A DNA stretch of 64,000 nucleotides from DASQYE01 sp036389315 (GTDB taxonomy: Bacteria; Acidobacteriota; Blastocatellia; Pyrinomonadales; Pyrinomonadaceae), in NCBI GenBank assembly GCA_036389315.1, contig DASVQF010000001.1, forward strand, positions 1-64,000, written 5' to 3'. The position numbers and the translations under genes were made by a program. The notes under the pieces were generated by a model. That model was not told the origin of the DNA. It saw nothing but the letters and a program-made list of their open reading frames with translations, and ran no database searches. Positions 44,164-52,725 of the stretch are shown here, in pieces (positions within the stretch are counted from its first letter, which is position 1; the number at the start of each line of letters is the position of its first letter).

Positions 44164-45525
44164 ATGACTTTGGCGTCACACTCAGGCTCATCTTCTCAAG
44201 TCACACCCCTGGAGCAGAGGGGCGTGCGCCCCCCTCGTCCGAGCCTCGGCGAGGAGCAGATAAAAGTCCTGCACATCATCAACGACCTCTCCATAGGCGG
44301 CGCTGAGATGATGCTCTATAAGCTCCTGTCGGGGATGAGCGAAGAGCGCTTTTATCCGGTCGTCCTCTCGCTCGTAGACCGTGGCAAGCTGCGCGAGCGC
44401 ATAGAGGCGCTCGGCATACCCATCTACTCTGCGCGCATTGACCCTGATTGGCCGACGCCCGCGTCCCTGTGGCGCTTGGTTCGCGTCGTCCGGCAGGTGA
44501 AGCCGGACTTGATTCAAGGCTGGATGTCTCACGGCAACCTGGTCGCGCAACTGCTCGCCGCTTTCGTTTCGCCTCGCTCGCGCGTCCTCTGGAACATACG
44601 CCAGACGCTCTACTCCTTCGAGTACGAGAAGCGCGGCACGGCCTTCGCCATCAAGCTGTGCGCGCGCCTCTCCAATCGTCCCGACAGGATTCTCTATAAC
44701 TCGCGGACGGCATCTGCTCAGCACGGGGCCATCGGATACCGCACGGAGAAGACCTTAGTCATCCCCAACGGCTTCGACACGCAGCTCTTCGCGCCGTCGA
44801 AGGAGGCGCGACAGAGCGTGCGCTCGGAGCTGGGCGTGGCGGCCGAGACTTTCCTGATCGGCCTGATCGGCCGCTTTCATCCGATGAAGGGGCACGCCCA
44901 TTTCCTGCGCGCGGCCAGGCTCCTGCTCGAAAGCTACCCGGACGTGCAGTTCGTCCTCTCGGGCAAAGAGGTCAATTGGAGCAACCAGTTTTTGTGCGAG
45001 CTGGTGCAACGGCTCGGGTTGGTCGAGCGCGTACACCTGCTCGGCGAGCGCCAGGACATGCCGCGCATCACGGCCTCGCTCGACATAGCATCCTCTTCAT
45101 CCTCCTACGGCGAAGGCTTTCCGAACGTCATCGGCGAGGCGATGTCGTGCGGTGTGCCGTGTGTCGTGACGGACGTGAGCGACATGCCCTGGGTCGTGGG
45201 CGAGACGGGCCGTGTGGTTCCGCCGCGCGACCCCCGTGCGCTGGCGAGCGCCTGGGCCGAGTTGATCGAGATGGGCACAGAAGGGCGCGGGGCGCTGGGT
45301 CTGGCTGCGCGACAAAGGGTGATACAATACTTCCCGCTCGACTCGGTGGTCGCGCGCTACGAAGCCCTTTATGAAGACGTGATCTCGCGGAAGGGGAAGA
45401 AGCTTAAATCAAATGTGCGGTATCACAGGTTTTCGGAATCTGAGTCCACAGCAAACGTCAGACGAGATGCAGGCGACGATTCGCCGGATGTCAGACACTC
45501 TGCTTCATCGCGGGCCAGACGATGA
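44164..45525 (+). CDS. GT4 family glycosyltransferase (tandem copy 2)
   Basis: A 453-residue GT4 enzyme related to the preceding gene. KVLHIINDLSIGGAEMMLYK is the acceptor loop, FLIGLIGRFHPMKGHAHFLR the donor start, and SSYGEGFPNVIGEAMSCGVP the E-x7-E region. The chosen ATG at 44164 lies 19 bases after the upstream stop. The last 38 residues run into the next gene in a different frame and are unlike anything conserved, so the true end may be earlier or the tail is neutral. Confidence 0.82.
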   Translation: MTLASHSGSSSQVTPLEQRGVRPPRPSLGEEQIKVLHIINDLSIGGAEMMLYKLLSGMSEERFYPVVLSLVDRGKLRERIEALGIPIYSARIDPDWPTPASLWRLVRVVRQVKPDLIQGWMSHGNLVAQLLAAFVSPRSRVLWNIRQTLYSFEYEKRGTAFAIKLCARLSNRPDRILYNSRTASAQHGAIGYRTEKTLVIPNGFDTQLFAPSKEARQSVRSELGVAAETFLIGLIGRFHPMKGHAHFLRAARLLLESYPDVQFVLSGKEVNWSNQFLCELVQRLGLVERVHLLGERQDMPRITASLDIASSSSSYGEGFPNVIGEAMSCGVPCVVTDVSDMPWVVGETGRVVPPRDPRALASAWAELIEMGTEGRGALGLAARQRVIQYFPLDSVVARYEALYEDVISRKGKKLKSNVRYHRFSESESTANVRRDAGDDSPDVRHSASSRARR

Positions 45526-47395
45526 AGGCAGCTTCGTAGACGCCGACTCAGGCATCGCCCTCGGCTTCCGCCGCTTATCCATCATAGACCTCACGCCCGA
45601 AGGCCATCAGCCGATGGCGAGCGCAGACGGCCGCTACGTCCTCATTTTCAACGGAGAAATCTATAACTTCCAGGAGCTCAGGCGCGAGCTGGAAGCTTTG
45701 GGCCACAAGTGGCGCGGACATTCCGACACGGAAGTCATGCTGGCCGCCTTTACCGAGTGGGGATTCGAACGGGCCGTGCGCCGCTTCAATGGCATGTTTG
45801 CTATGGCGCTCTGGGACAGGCTGGAGAGAAGGCTACACCTGACCAGAGACCGGCTCGGAGAAAAGCCGCTCTATTACGGGCGCATGGGCCAAACGTTTCT
45901 CTTCGGCTCGGAGTTGAAGGCGCTCAGGGCCCACCCTTCGTTTCGCGCCGAAGTCAACCGCGACGCGCTCGCGCTCTTCCTGCGCTACAACTACATCCCG
46001 GCTCCCTACTCCATCTACAGGAACGTCTATAAGCTCCCGCCCGGAACATTTCTCTCGCTCGACGCTCGCGTTGATGACAAAGATGCTGTGGGCCAACTGG
46101 CGGCTCCGCAAGCCTACTGGTCTGCCAGAGAGGTGGCCGAAGCGGGCGTGGCCGATCCCTTCAGGTGTACCGAGGAAGAGGCGCGCACAGAGCTTGAGAC
46201 TTTGCTGAGCGAGGCCGTGGGGATGCGTATGGTGGCGGACGTGCCGCTCGGCGCGTTCCTTTCGGGCGGCGTGGATTCCTCGACCGTCGTCGCCTTGATG
46301 CAGGCCCAAAGCTCTAAGCCCGTCCGCACCTTCTCGATAGGCTTTACCGAGGAGGCTTATGACGAGGCGCGCTACGCCCGCCGAGTGGCCGAGCACCTGA
46401 AGACAGATCACACGGAGCTGTACGTCACGCCCGAGGACGCGATGGCTGTCATCCCACGGTTGCCTGCGCTCTACGACGAGCCGTTCTCAGACTCCTCGCA
46501 GATTCCCACGTTCCTCGTCTCGCAACTGGCGCGGGCGTCTGTGACGGTCAGTCTTTCGGGCGACGGCGGCGACGAGCTGTTCGCGGGCTACAACCGTTAC
46601 CTGTTGGGCCAAAGCGTCTGGAACAAGATTAGCTGGATGCCGAGGGGGTCGCGGACGGTGGCGGCCGGGGCGCTGACGACCGTCTCGACCGAAGCCTGGG
46701 ACAGGGCTTACACGGGCTTGAAAGCCTTTCTGCCCTCGCACCTCTGGCAGCGCACGCCGGGCGACAAGCTGCACAAGCTGGCCGAGATTCTCTCAGTCCC
46801 AGACCCGCAGGCCATGTACATGAACTTAGTCTCGCATTGGAAAGAGCCGGGCGCTCTCGTCTTGGGAGCCGTAGAACCCACGACTACGCTGACCGACGCC
46901 GAGCAGTGGGCCAACCTGCCAGAGTTCATCCAGCGCATGATGTACATGGACACTGTGACTTACCTGCCCGACGATATTCTCGTCAAGGTTGACCGGGCCA
47001 GTATGGGCGTGAGCCTTGAGGCCCGTGTCCCCTTCCTCGATCACCGCGTCGTCGAGTTCAGTTGGCGCATGCCGCTGCGCTGGAAGATACGCGACGGGCA
47101 GAGCAAGCTTCCTTTGCGCCGGATTCTCTACCGCCACGTCCCGCGCGAGCTGATCGAGCGTCCGAAGATGGGCTTCGGCATTCCCATCGGCCAATGGCTG
47201 CGCGGCCCCCTGCGGGACTGGGCCGAAGCCCTGCTCGACGAGCGGCGGCTCAAAGAGGAAGGCTTCCTCAAGGCTGGGCCCATCCGCCGGAAATGGCAGG
47301 AGCACTTGAGCGGGCGGCGTAACTGGCAATACTACATTTGGGACGTGCTGATGTTTCAGGGCTGGCTCGAACGAGAGCGCGCCTCTGGAATTTAA
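45413..47395 (+). CDS. asnB: Asparagine synthase-like glutamine amidotransferase (copy 3)
   Basis: A 660-residue protein with the canonical layout: MCGITGFRNL (Cys2 nucleophile), FRRLSIIDLTPEGHQPMASA, LIFNGEIYNFQELRRELE and the GHSDTEVMLAAF glutaminase segment, then AFLSGGVDSSTVVALM for ATP binding and SLSGDGGDELFAGYNRYLLG. It is closest in pattern to true AsnB/exosortase-type amidotransferases. It is the third copy in the window, suggesting that several carboxylates on the glycan are amidated. Its start lies within the end of the upstream GT4 gene. Confidence 0.9.
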   Translation: MCGITGFRNLSPQQTSDEMQATIRRMSDTLLHRGPDDEGSFVDADSGIALGFRRLSIIDLTPEGHQPMASADGRYVLIFNGEIYNFQELRRELEALGHKWRGHSDTEVMLAAFTEWGFERAVRRFNGMFAMALWDRLERRLHLTRDRLGEKPLYYGRMGQTFLFGSELKALRAHPSFRAEVNRDALALFLRYNYIPAPYSIYRNVYKLPPGTFLSLDARVDDKDAVGQLAAPQAYWSAREVAEAGVADPFRCTEEEARTELETLLSEAVGMRMVADVPLGAFLSGGVDSSTVVALMQAQSSKPVRTFSIGFTEEAYDEARYARRVAEHLKTDHTELYVTPEDAMAVIPRLPALYDEPFSDSSQIPTFLVSQLARASVTVSLSGDGGDELFAGYNRYLLGQSVWNKISWMPRGSRTVAAGALTTVSTEAWDRAYTGLKAFLPSHLWQRTPGDKLHKLAEILSVPDPQAMYMNLVSHWKEPGALVLGAVEPTTTLTDAEQWANLPEFIQRMMYMDTVTYLPDDILVKVDRASMGVSLEARVPFLDHRVVEFSWRMPLRWKIRDGQSKLPLRRILYRHVPRELIERPKMGFGIPIGQWLRGPLRDWAEALLDERRLKEEGFLKAGPIRRKWQEHLSGRRNWQYYIWDVLMFQGWLERERASGI

Positions 47396-47426
47396 GTCCG
47401 GGCTCGTCCCCCTTCCCCTGAAGCTT

Positions 47427-48650
47427 TTGCTGAGACGACTTCTCAAGAGGCGTTGGGCCTCGAACCTTCTGCTCATCGCGGGCGGGCTCCTGGTGGGGCT
47501 GCTCCTGACGGAAGCGGGCCTGCGCCTCATTGGCTACTCTTATCCCAATTTCTACACGACGGACGGCTCGCGCGGCGTCGCGCTCAAGCCCGGCGCAGAA
47601 GGCTGGTGGCGCAAAGAGGGCGAAGCCTACATACGGATCAACAGCGACGGCTTACGCGACCGCGAGCACGAGCGGCAGAAGCCTGCCGGGACGCTTCGCA
47701 TAGCCGTGCTCGGGGACTCTTATGCCGAAGCCTTGCAGGTTCCTTTGGAGCGGACGTTCTGGGCCGTGATGGAGCGCGAGCTTCAGCAGTGCGCCAGCTT
47801 CAAGGGGCAGAAGGTGGAGGTCATCAACTTCGGTGTCTCCGGTTACGGGACGGCGCTGGAGCTAATCACGCTGCGCGAAAAGGTCTGGGCCTACTCGCCC
47901 GACATAGTCCTGCTCGCCGTCACGACCGGCAACGACATCAGCGACAACTCGCGCGCCCTCAAAGGCGCAGAGGACATCCCCTACTTCGTTCACCGCGACG
48001 GCCGTCTCGTCCTCGACGACTCTTATCTTCAGTCGCAGACCTTTCGCCTGCGCCAATCCATCCTGAACAGGATGCTCAGGTGGGCCCGAAACTATTCGCG
48101 CACGGCGCAGGCCCTCTTCCAGGCTTACTACGCTTTCCTACAATACCGCGCCTCTCGTCAACAACAGCCAGGGCAGCAGGCGACCGCTCCCGCCATTGAG
48201 CAGCCCGCGCCCGCCGTAGGCTTGGAGACAGGGCTGGCCGAGACCATCTATCATGAGCCGACGAGCGCCGCCTGGAAGGAGGCGTGGCAGGTGACGGAAG
48301 AGCTGATAGTCATGATGCGCGACGAGGTGGCCCAAAGGGGCGCGCGCTTTCTGGTCGTCACGCTCAGCAGCGGCATACAGGTGCATCCGGACGTTGCTGC
48401 GCGCCGCGAATTCTTGCGAAGCATAGGCGCAAGCGATCTCTACTATCCCGACAGGCGCATCAAGGCGCTGGGCGAGCGCGCGGGCTTTCCCGTCTTGAAC
48501 CTGGCCCCGGCGATGGCAGACTATGCCGAGCAGCAGAAGGTTTTCCTGCACGGGTTCGGTCAAAGTCTCGGGGGCGGACATTGGAACGAGCGCGGCCACA
48601 GCCCGGCGGGCGAGATGATCGCGCAGAAGCTCTGCGCGATTGCGGGGTGA
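47427..48650 (+). CDS. Membrane-anchored SGNH/GDSL hydrolase
   Basis: A 407-residue protein with a TTG start, an N-terminal membrane anchor (ASNLLLIAGGLLVGLLLTEA) and a periplasmic SGNH domain. The four family blocks are seen: AVLGDSYAEAL (Ser), INFGVSGYGTALELI (Gly), VTTGNDISDNS (Asn) and GGHWNERGHSPAGEMIA (His). It is probably an esterase or O-acetyltransferase-like enzyme that adds or removes acyl groups on the exported polymer. It follows the asparagine-synthase-like gene by 31 bases. Confidence 0.85.
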   Translation: MLRRLLKRRWASNLLLIAGGLLVGLLLTEAGLRLIGYSYPNFYTTDGSRGVALKPGAEGWWRKEGEAYIRINSDGLRDREHERQKPAGTLRIAVLGDSYAEALQVPLERTFWAVMERELQQCASFKGQKVEVINFGVSGYGTALELITLREKVWAYSPDIVLLAVTTGNDISDNSRALKGAEDIPYFVHRDGRLVLDDSYLQSQTFRLRQSILNRMLRWARNYSRTAQALFQAYYAFLQYRASRQQQPGQQATAPAIEQPAPAVGLETGLAETIYHEPTSAAWKEAWQVTEELIVMMRDEVAQRGARFLVVTLSSGIQVHPDVAARREFLRSIGASDLYYPDRRIKALGERAGFPVLNLAPAMADYAEQQKVFLHGFGQSLGGGHWNERGHSPAGEMIAQKLCAIAG

Positions 48651-48692
48651 GTCCGGAGAGAGAAACTCTTTTACGCTTTGCGGAAGATAGGT

Positions 48693-50111
48693 ATGACTGT
48701 CAGCAGCTCGCTCAAACAACGTCTGGGCGCAATCGCCTCCTCGCGCCCGCGCTATCTCTTAACGGCGGCGGCGCTCTTGCACATCGCGGCGTCTGTGGTT
48801 ATCAATCTGGTCGGACGTTTTCAACTGCTTCCGCAGCTCTTCGACCCAAATGGGATTAGCCAGGCCGTAGCCTTCGACAGCTTTTTATATCGCACGCAGG
48901 CGATAGAGCTGGTGCGGCTGCTCTCGCTGCGAGGCGGCGTCGGCTATTGGATCGAAGCGCCCGTACCATTTCATCTCAAACTGTACTCGCTCTCCTGGGC
49001 CGTCCTGAGCCCGCTGGTCGGCTTCACGATGCTCGGCGTCGAGCCGCTCAACCTTCTCTATTATCTGCTGACGATCACGCTCGTCTACAAGCTCGGGGCG
49101 GAGCTGTTCGAGCGGCGCGCGGCGCTTCTGGCCGCTTCGGTCGTCGCCGTGTGGCCCTCTTTTCTGCTGCACACCACGCAGCTACTCAGAGACCCTCTGT
49201 TTATCGTCGCCATGCTCGCGCTGCTGCTGATCTGCGTGAGGTGGCTGACCAGAGAGTACACAGCGCGCACGGCTCTGCTCTACGGGATTGTCGGAGCGGC
49301 GGCCTGCCTGCTCATCTGGCTCACGAGATCGAAGATGTGGATGGTGTTCATCCTGTTCGTGCTGCTCGGAGCCGCTTTTCTTATCATCAGGCAACTGAGG
49401 GAGAGACGCTGGCTGCCCTGGAACCTGGCGACCGCGCTCGTGCTCACGGCTTTGATGTTGAGCATCCCGCTGATACAGCCAGAGGCGTTCGTCGCGCAGG
49501 AGCCGACCGAGGAAGCAAAGCCGGCGCAGGGAGCAAAGCCTGTGCCGACTTTGCCCTGTCCCGAGGAGTCAGGAGCGGAGGCCGCTCAGTCGGCCGAGCG
49601 CCCGTCAACATTGCTGGCAGGGATACTGAAGAAGGGTGACGACGCTGTGCGGCAACTGGGCAGGTACAGGCGAAAATTTATCATGTTCTACCCGGAGGCC
49701 GGGGCAAATATTGACCCTTGCGTCAGGCTCAACAGCATGTCAGACCTGCTGCGCTATCTGCCGAGGGCGATTGCCAACGGGCTCTTTGCGCCTTATCCAG
49801 GGATGTGGTTTGAGGCGGGTGGCACAGTGGGGCGGTTGGGCCGCATCATCAGCGGGTTGGAGATGCTCTGCATCTACGCCGTAGAGGCGCTGTGCGTCCT
49901 CTGTTTGTTTAAGGAGCGGCGGCGTCTGGCGGTCTGGCTGCTCCTGCTCGTCGCCGCCCTCGGCATCGTCATGCTGAGCCTGGCCGTAGCCAACCTCGCA
50001 GTGCTCTTTCGCCTGCGCTACGTCTTCTGGATGCTACTCGTCGTGCTCGGGGGCGGAGGCGCGCAGGCTATCTTTTTGCGCCGGCCACAGAAGAGCGCGC
50101 GCAGCTCTTAG
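48693..50111 (+). CDS. Polytopic membrane glycosyltransferase, GT39-like
   Basis: A 472-residue protein with about ten membrane helices. An early loop (GVGYWIEAPVPFHLKLYSLS) and LFERRAALLAASVVAVWPSF, LLHTTQLLRDPLFIVAML match the PMT/ArnT-like GT-C group. GT-C enzymes use polyprenyl-phosphate sugars at the outer face of the membrane. The ATG at 48693 is preferred over an earlier TTG because GGAAG sits 9 bases upstream. The last 78 bases overlap the end of a convergent gene. It shares helix patterns with the gene at 51359-52714. Confidence 0.75.
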   Translation: MTVSSSLKQRLGAIASSRPRYLLTAAALLHIAASVVINLVGRFQLLPQLFDPNGISQAVAFDSFLYRTQAIELVRLLSLRGGVGYWIEAPVPFHLKLYSLSWAVLSPLVGFTMLGVEPLNLLYYLLTITLVYKLGAELFERRAALLAASVVAVWPSFLLHTTQLLRDPLFIVAMLALLLICVRWLTREYTARTALLYGIVGAAACLLIWLTRSKMWMVFILFVLLGAAFLIIRQLRERRWLPWNLATALVLTALMLSIPLIQPEAFVAQEPTEEAKPAQGAKPVPTLPCPEESGAEAAQSAERPSTLLAGILKKGDDAVRQLGRYRRKFIMFYPEAGANIDPCVRLNSMSDLLRYLPRAIANGLFAPYPGMWFEAGGTVGRLGRIISGLEMLCIYAVEALCVLCLFKERRRLAVWLLLLVAALGIVMLSLAVANLAVLFRLRYVFWMLLVVLGGGGAQAIFLRRPQKSARSS

Positions 50112-51353
50112 GCGTCCCTGATCTTTCGCCACGCGGGCGAGCCGCAGGAGCGCGACCGCAGCGAATATCGCTACCATCGGCATCATCGGCAGGCTGTATC
50201 GCGGCTCAATCCACATCGGCAGATGTATCGCGGAGAGGTAGAGCGGGAACAGAGTGATGTGGGCCAACGAGACGAACCGCCCGCGTTCTAAAAGCAGGCC
50301 CAGGGCCGCCAGCGCAAAGACGAACAGGTTGCCCGCGACGAAGACGACTTTGACGAGAAGGCTCAAGAGACGAGACGTGCGCGGAGGCGCTGCGGCCGGG
50401 TTGTTGTCCGGGTCTAGCACGTAAGGGCCCGTGTCTAGAAAGAATTTCGGATACTGCTTGGCGCGTACCAGGAGCCAGCCGAGCGGGTCGGCAGCGATGC
50501 GCTCCACTGCGCGACGCGCCCGCGCCCGGTCTCTTGAAGCTTCGGGCAGAGCCTCGTCCGCCTGGAACACCGGAATCTCCCGCTGCTCGGTCGTCCAACG
50601 GCTTCCCGTCCAGTAGAGCCCGCCCGTCAAGCTCGTCTCAATCGTGCCAAAGAGTAGATTCTGGCCGCTCCCCGTAGCGACCGGAACAAACCTTCCCGCG
50701 ACCACGAAATCGCGCACAATCCAGATTGAAGAGAGGGCCAGACCGACCAGAGCTATGCTCAGGTGGACGCGCCAACGCTCGCGCCATCCGGGCAGGAGCA
50801 GGACGAGCAGCAGGAGCAAGAGGAAAGGCAACATGGTCGTGCGCGTCAAGGCGGCCAGCCCGAAAGCAATCCCGCAAAGGAGAGCACGCTTGCGGCCCCA
50901 CCAGAAAGTTCCGAGCATGAGCAGAAAGGTAAACAGCGTCTCCGTCAGGATGAGCGTCGTGTAATGGCTCGTCATCGGCGCAAGGGCGAGAGCGGCGGCG
51001 GCCACGAGCGCGACCGCGCGGCCGAAGCGATCACGCGCCGTCAGGTAGAGAAGCGCGACCGTCGCCGCGCTTAAAACAACTTGCAGCAGCGCCACGGTAG
51101 CGAGCGGGGCCGGACGCCCGTGCCAGAGCAGAGCTATCAGAGCCGGGTAGAGAGGCGGGTGGCTGACCGTCGGGACAAGGTCGGTCGTGCCCTGGCCATG
51201 ACTGAAGATGTGATGAAAGACCAGATTGCGGGCCGCCGCCAGATAGACAAGGCCGTCCGAGGTGACGCGTATGCCCCTCGATAACCAGACGAGGCGGACG
51301 GCGATTGTAATCAGCGTTAAGGCTAGTAAATCTTTCCGGGCCGCCCGTCTCAT
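50034..51353 (-). CDS. Polytopic membrane glycosyltransferase, GT39/PMT-like
   Basis: A 439-residue protein of the GT-C type. RVTSDGLVYLAAARNLVFHH then LVPTVSHPPLYPALIALLWH are the ArnT/PMT-like first loop with the expected Asp, followed by about ten hydrophobic helices (ATVALLYLTARDRFGRAVAL, LTETLFTFLLMLGTFW). It probably transfers a sugar from a lipid-phosphate donor at the periplasmic side. The ATG at 51353 is used because earlier codons overlap the upstream gene. It ends inside the convergent gene at 48693-50111. Confidence 0.8.
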   Translation of the reverse strand: MRRAARKDLLALTLITIAVRLVWLSRGIRVTSDGLVYLAAARNLVFHHIFSHGQGTTDLVPTVSHPPLYPALIALLWHGRPAPLATVALLQVVLSAATVALLYLTARDRFGRAVALVAAAALALAPMTSHYTTLILTETLFTFLLMLGTFWWGRKRALLCGIAFGLAALTRTTMLPFLLLLLLVLLLPGWRERWRVHLSIALVGLALSSIWIVRDFVVAGRFVPVATGSGQNLLFGTIETSLTGGLYWTGSRWTTEQREIPVFQADEALPEASRDRARARRAVERIAADPLGWLLVRAKQYPKFFLDTGPYVLDPDNNPAAAPPRTSRLLSLLVKVVFVAGNLFVFALAALGLLLERGRFVSLAHITLFPLYLSAIHLPMWIEPRYSLPMMPMVAIFAAVALLRLARVAKDQGRLRAARALLWPAQKDSLRASAPEHDE

Positions 51354-51358
51354 CCAGC

Positions 51359-52714
51359 TCAGGCGTGATCGTTCTGGTGCGTTGACCGGCGGGCCAGAAC
51401 GGCGTCCTTGGCGGCCCTGGCGTACTCGCGCTGCGATTCCCTGACTTCGATCAGCAGCGAGATGCCGACGGCGACGAACATGAAATAGAAGACCAGCAGT
51501 TGCGAGCGCTGGCGATAGGCCGTGCCGACGTTGCCCTGCACCAGTGCGTAGGCGAGCGTGAGCATGATCGTGAAGACCAGGATGGGCAGGACTTGGCGCA
51601 GCTTGTACTTGGTTGTGAACCACAGCCCGAGCACGAAGACCGGAAAAGCTCCCCACCAGACGATCATCTCCGGCAGCGTGATGCTCTGGCGCACGTTGAC
51701 GAGCTGCCACGGGAACGGAGCAAAGAGCAGATAGGTCAAGCCGACGGGAATGGCCGAGAGCGCCCCCGAAGTGGTCGTCACGTCAACGTCCTGCCCGAAG
51801 CCTGTGTTGGCCAGTCGGGCCTGCACCTCGCGCTGGCGCTGCACCGATTCCAGGTTGGCGAAGCTACTGAACTGCACGGTCGCCGTCTTCGTGACGCCGA
51901 TGTAGGTGAGCCCGAGCCCGACGCTGATGATGATGACGAACTGGCGCAACAAGCTCTGCGCCGAGAAGGCGCGCATCCCGATGATGAACGACCCGCCAAT
52001 GGCCGCCACCAGCATGTAGAAAATATAGAAACGCATCGCCAGGATGCCGAACAGCGCCCCGACCAGGATGAGAACGTATTTGAGGCTCAGCTTCTCGCCC
52101 AGCTTCAAGGTCGCCAGCATTGAGACCGCTAACAGAAAGATGATCGGCGAATCCTTGAGCCCCTGCGAAGACCATAAGATCAGCGAGGGATAAAGGGCCA
52201 CCAGGTAGGCCGAGATGCGCGAGACCCGGATGTTGCGAAAGAGGATGTAAGCGCAGAGGTAGATGATGGGCACAGTCGCCGCGCCGAGCACGGCATTGAA
52301 GAACTGCACCGCCAGCATGTTGCGCCCGACCAGGTAGTAAATGGACGCGACCAGATACATCATCCCCCAGCCAGCGCCGCCCGCAGCCGTAAACCACTCG
52401 TCCGCGAACGTGTAGCCGAATTGCCACGAGTGGGCGAGCGAGTACCCGTACTCGTCATAGGTGAAAGCGTCGCCGCCGAAGAACTCCTGCATGTGGAAGC
52501 GAAAGATCAGCCCGCCGACGAGCACCCGCAGGATCAGGGCCATGAGAAAGATATGAAAAAGGAATTTCCTGTCCTGCTTGACGCGGTAGATGGCCAGGCC
52601 GGCCACGGCCGTCAGGGCGATCAGAAAAATCAGCGCCGGTTGGCCCTCCTGCGGAATCATGACGGCGACGATGATGCCGACGGCGAGGGCTAGAAATGCT
52701 AGAACTGAGTTCAT
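51359..52714 (-). CDS. Polytopic membrane protein, GT39-like
   Basis: A 451-residue membrane protein with about twelve hydrophobic segments. FGGDAFTYDEYGYSLAHSWQ is an early acidic loop like that of GT-C transferases, and YLVALYPSLILWSSQGLKDS matches the equivalent in the gene at 48693-50111 (VWPSFLLHTTQLLRD). It may instead be a polymerase-like protein, but the loop favours GT39. It lies 5 bases upstream of the next GT39-like gene and 12 bases after the start of a GT4 gene. Confidence 0.7.
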   Translation of the reverse strand: MNSVLAFLALAVGIIVAVMIPQEGQPALIFLIALTAVAGLAIYRVKQDRKFLFHIFLMALILRVLVGGLIFRFHMQEFFGGDAFTYDEYGYSLAHSWQFGYTFADEWFTAAGGAGWGMMYLVASIYYLVGRNMLAVQFFNAVLGAATVPIIYLCAYILFRNIRVSRISAYLVALYPSLILWSSQGLKDSPIIFLLAVSMLATLKLGEKLSLKYVLILVGALFGILAMRFYIFYMLVAAIGGSFIIGMRAFSAQSLLRQFVIIISVGLGLTYIGVTKTATVQFSSFANLESVQRQREVQARLANTGFGQDVDVTTTSGALSAIPVGLTYLLFAPFPWQLVNVRQSITLPEMIVWWGAFPVFVLGLWFTTKYKLRQVLPILVFTIMLTLAYALVQGNVGTAYRQRSQLLVFYFMFVAVGISLLIEVRESQREYARAAKDAVLARRSTHQNDHA

Positions 52715-52725
52715 AAGTCTTCCGT

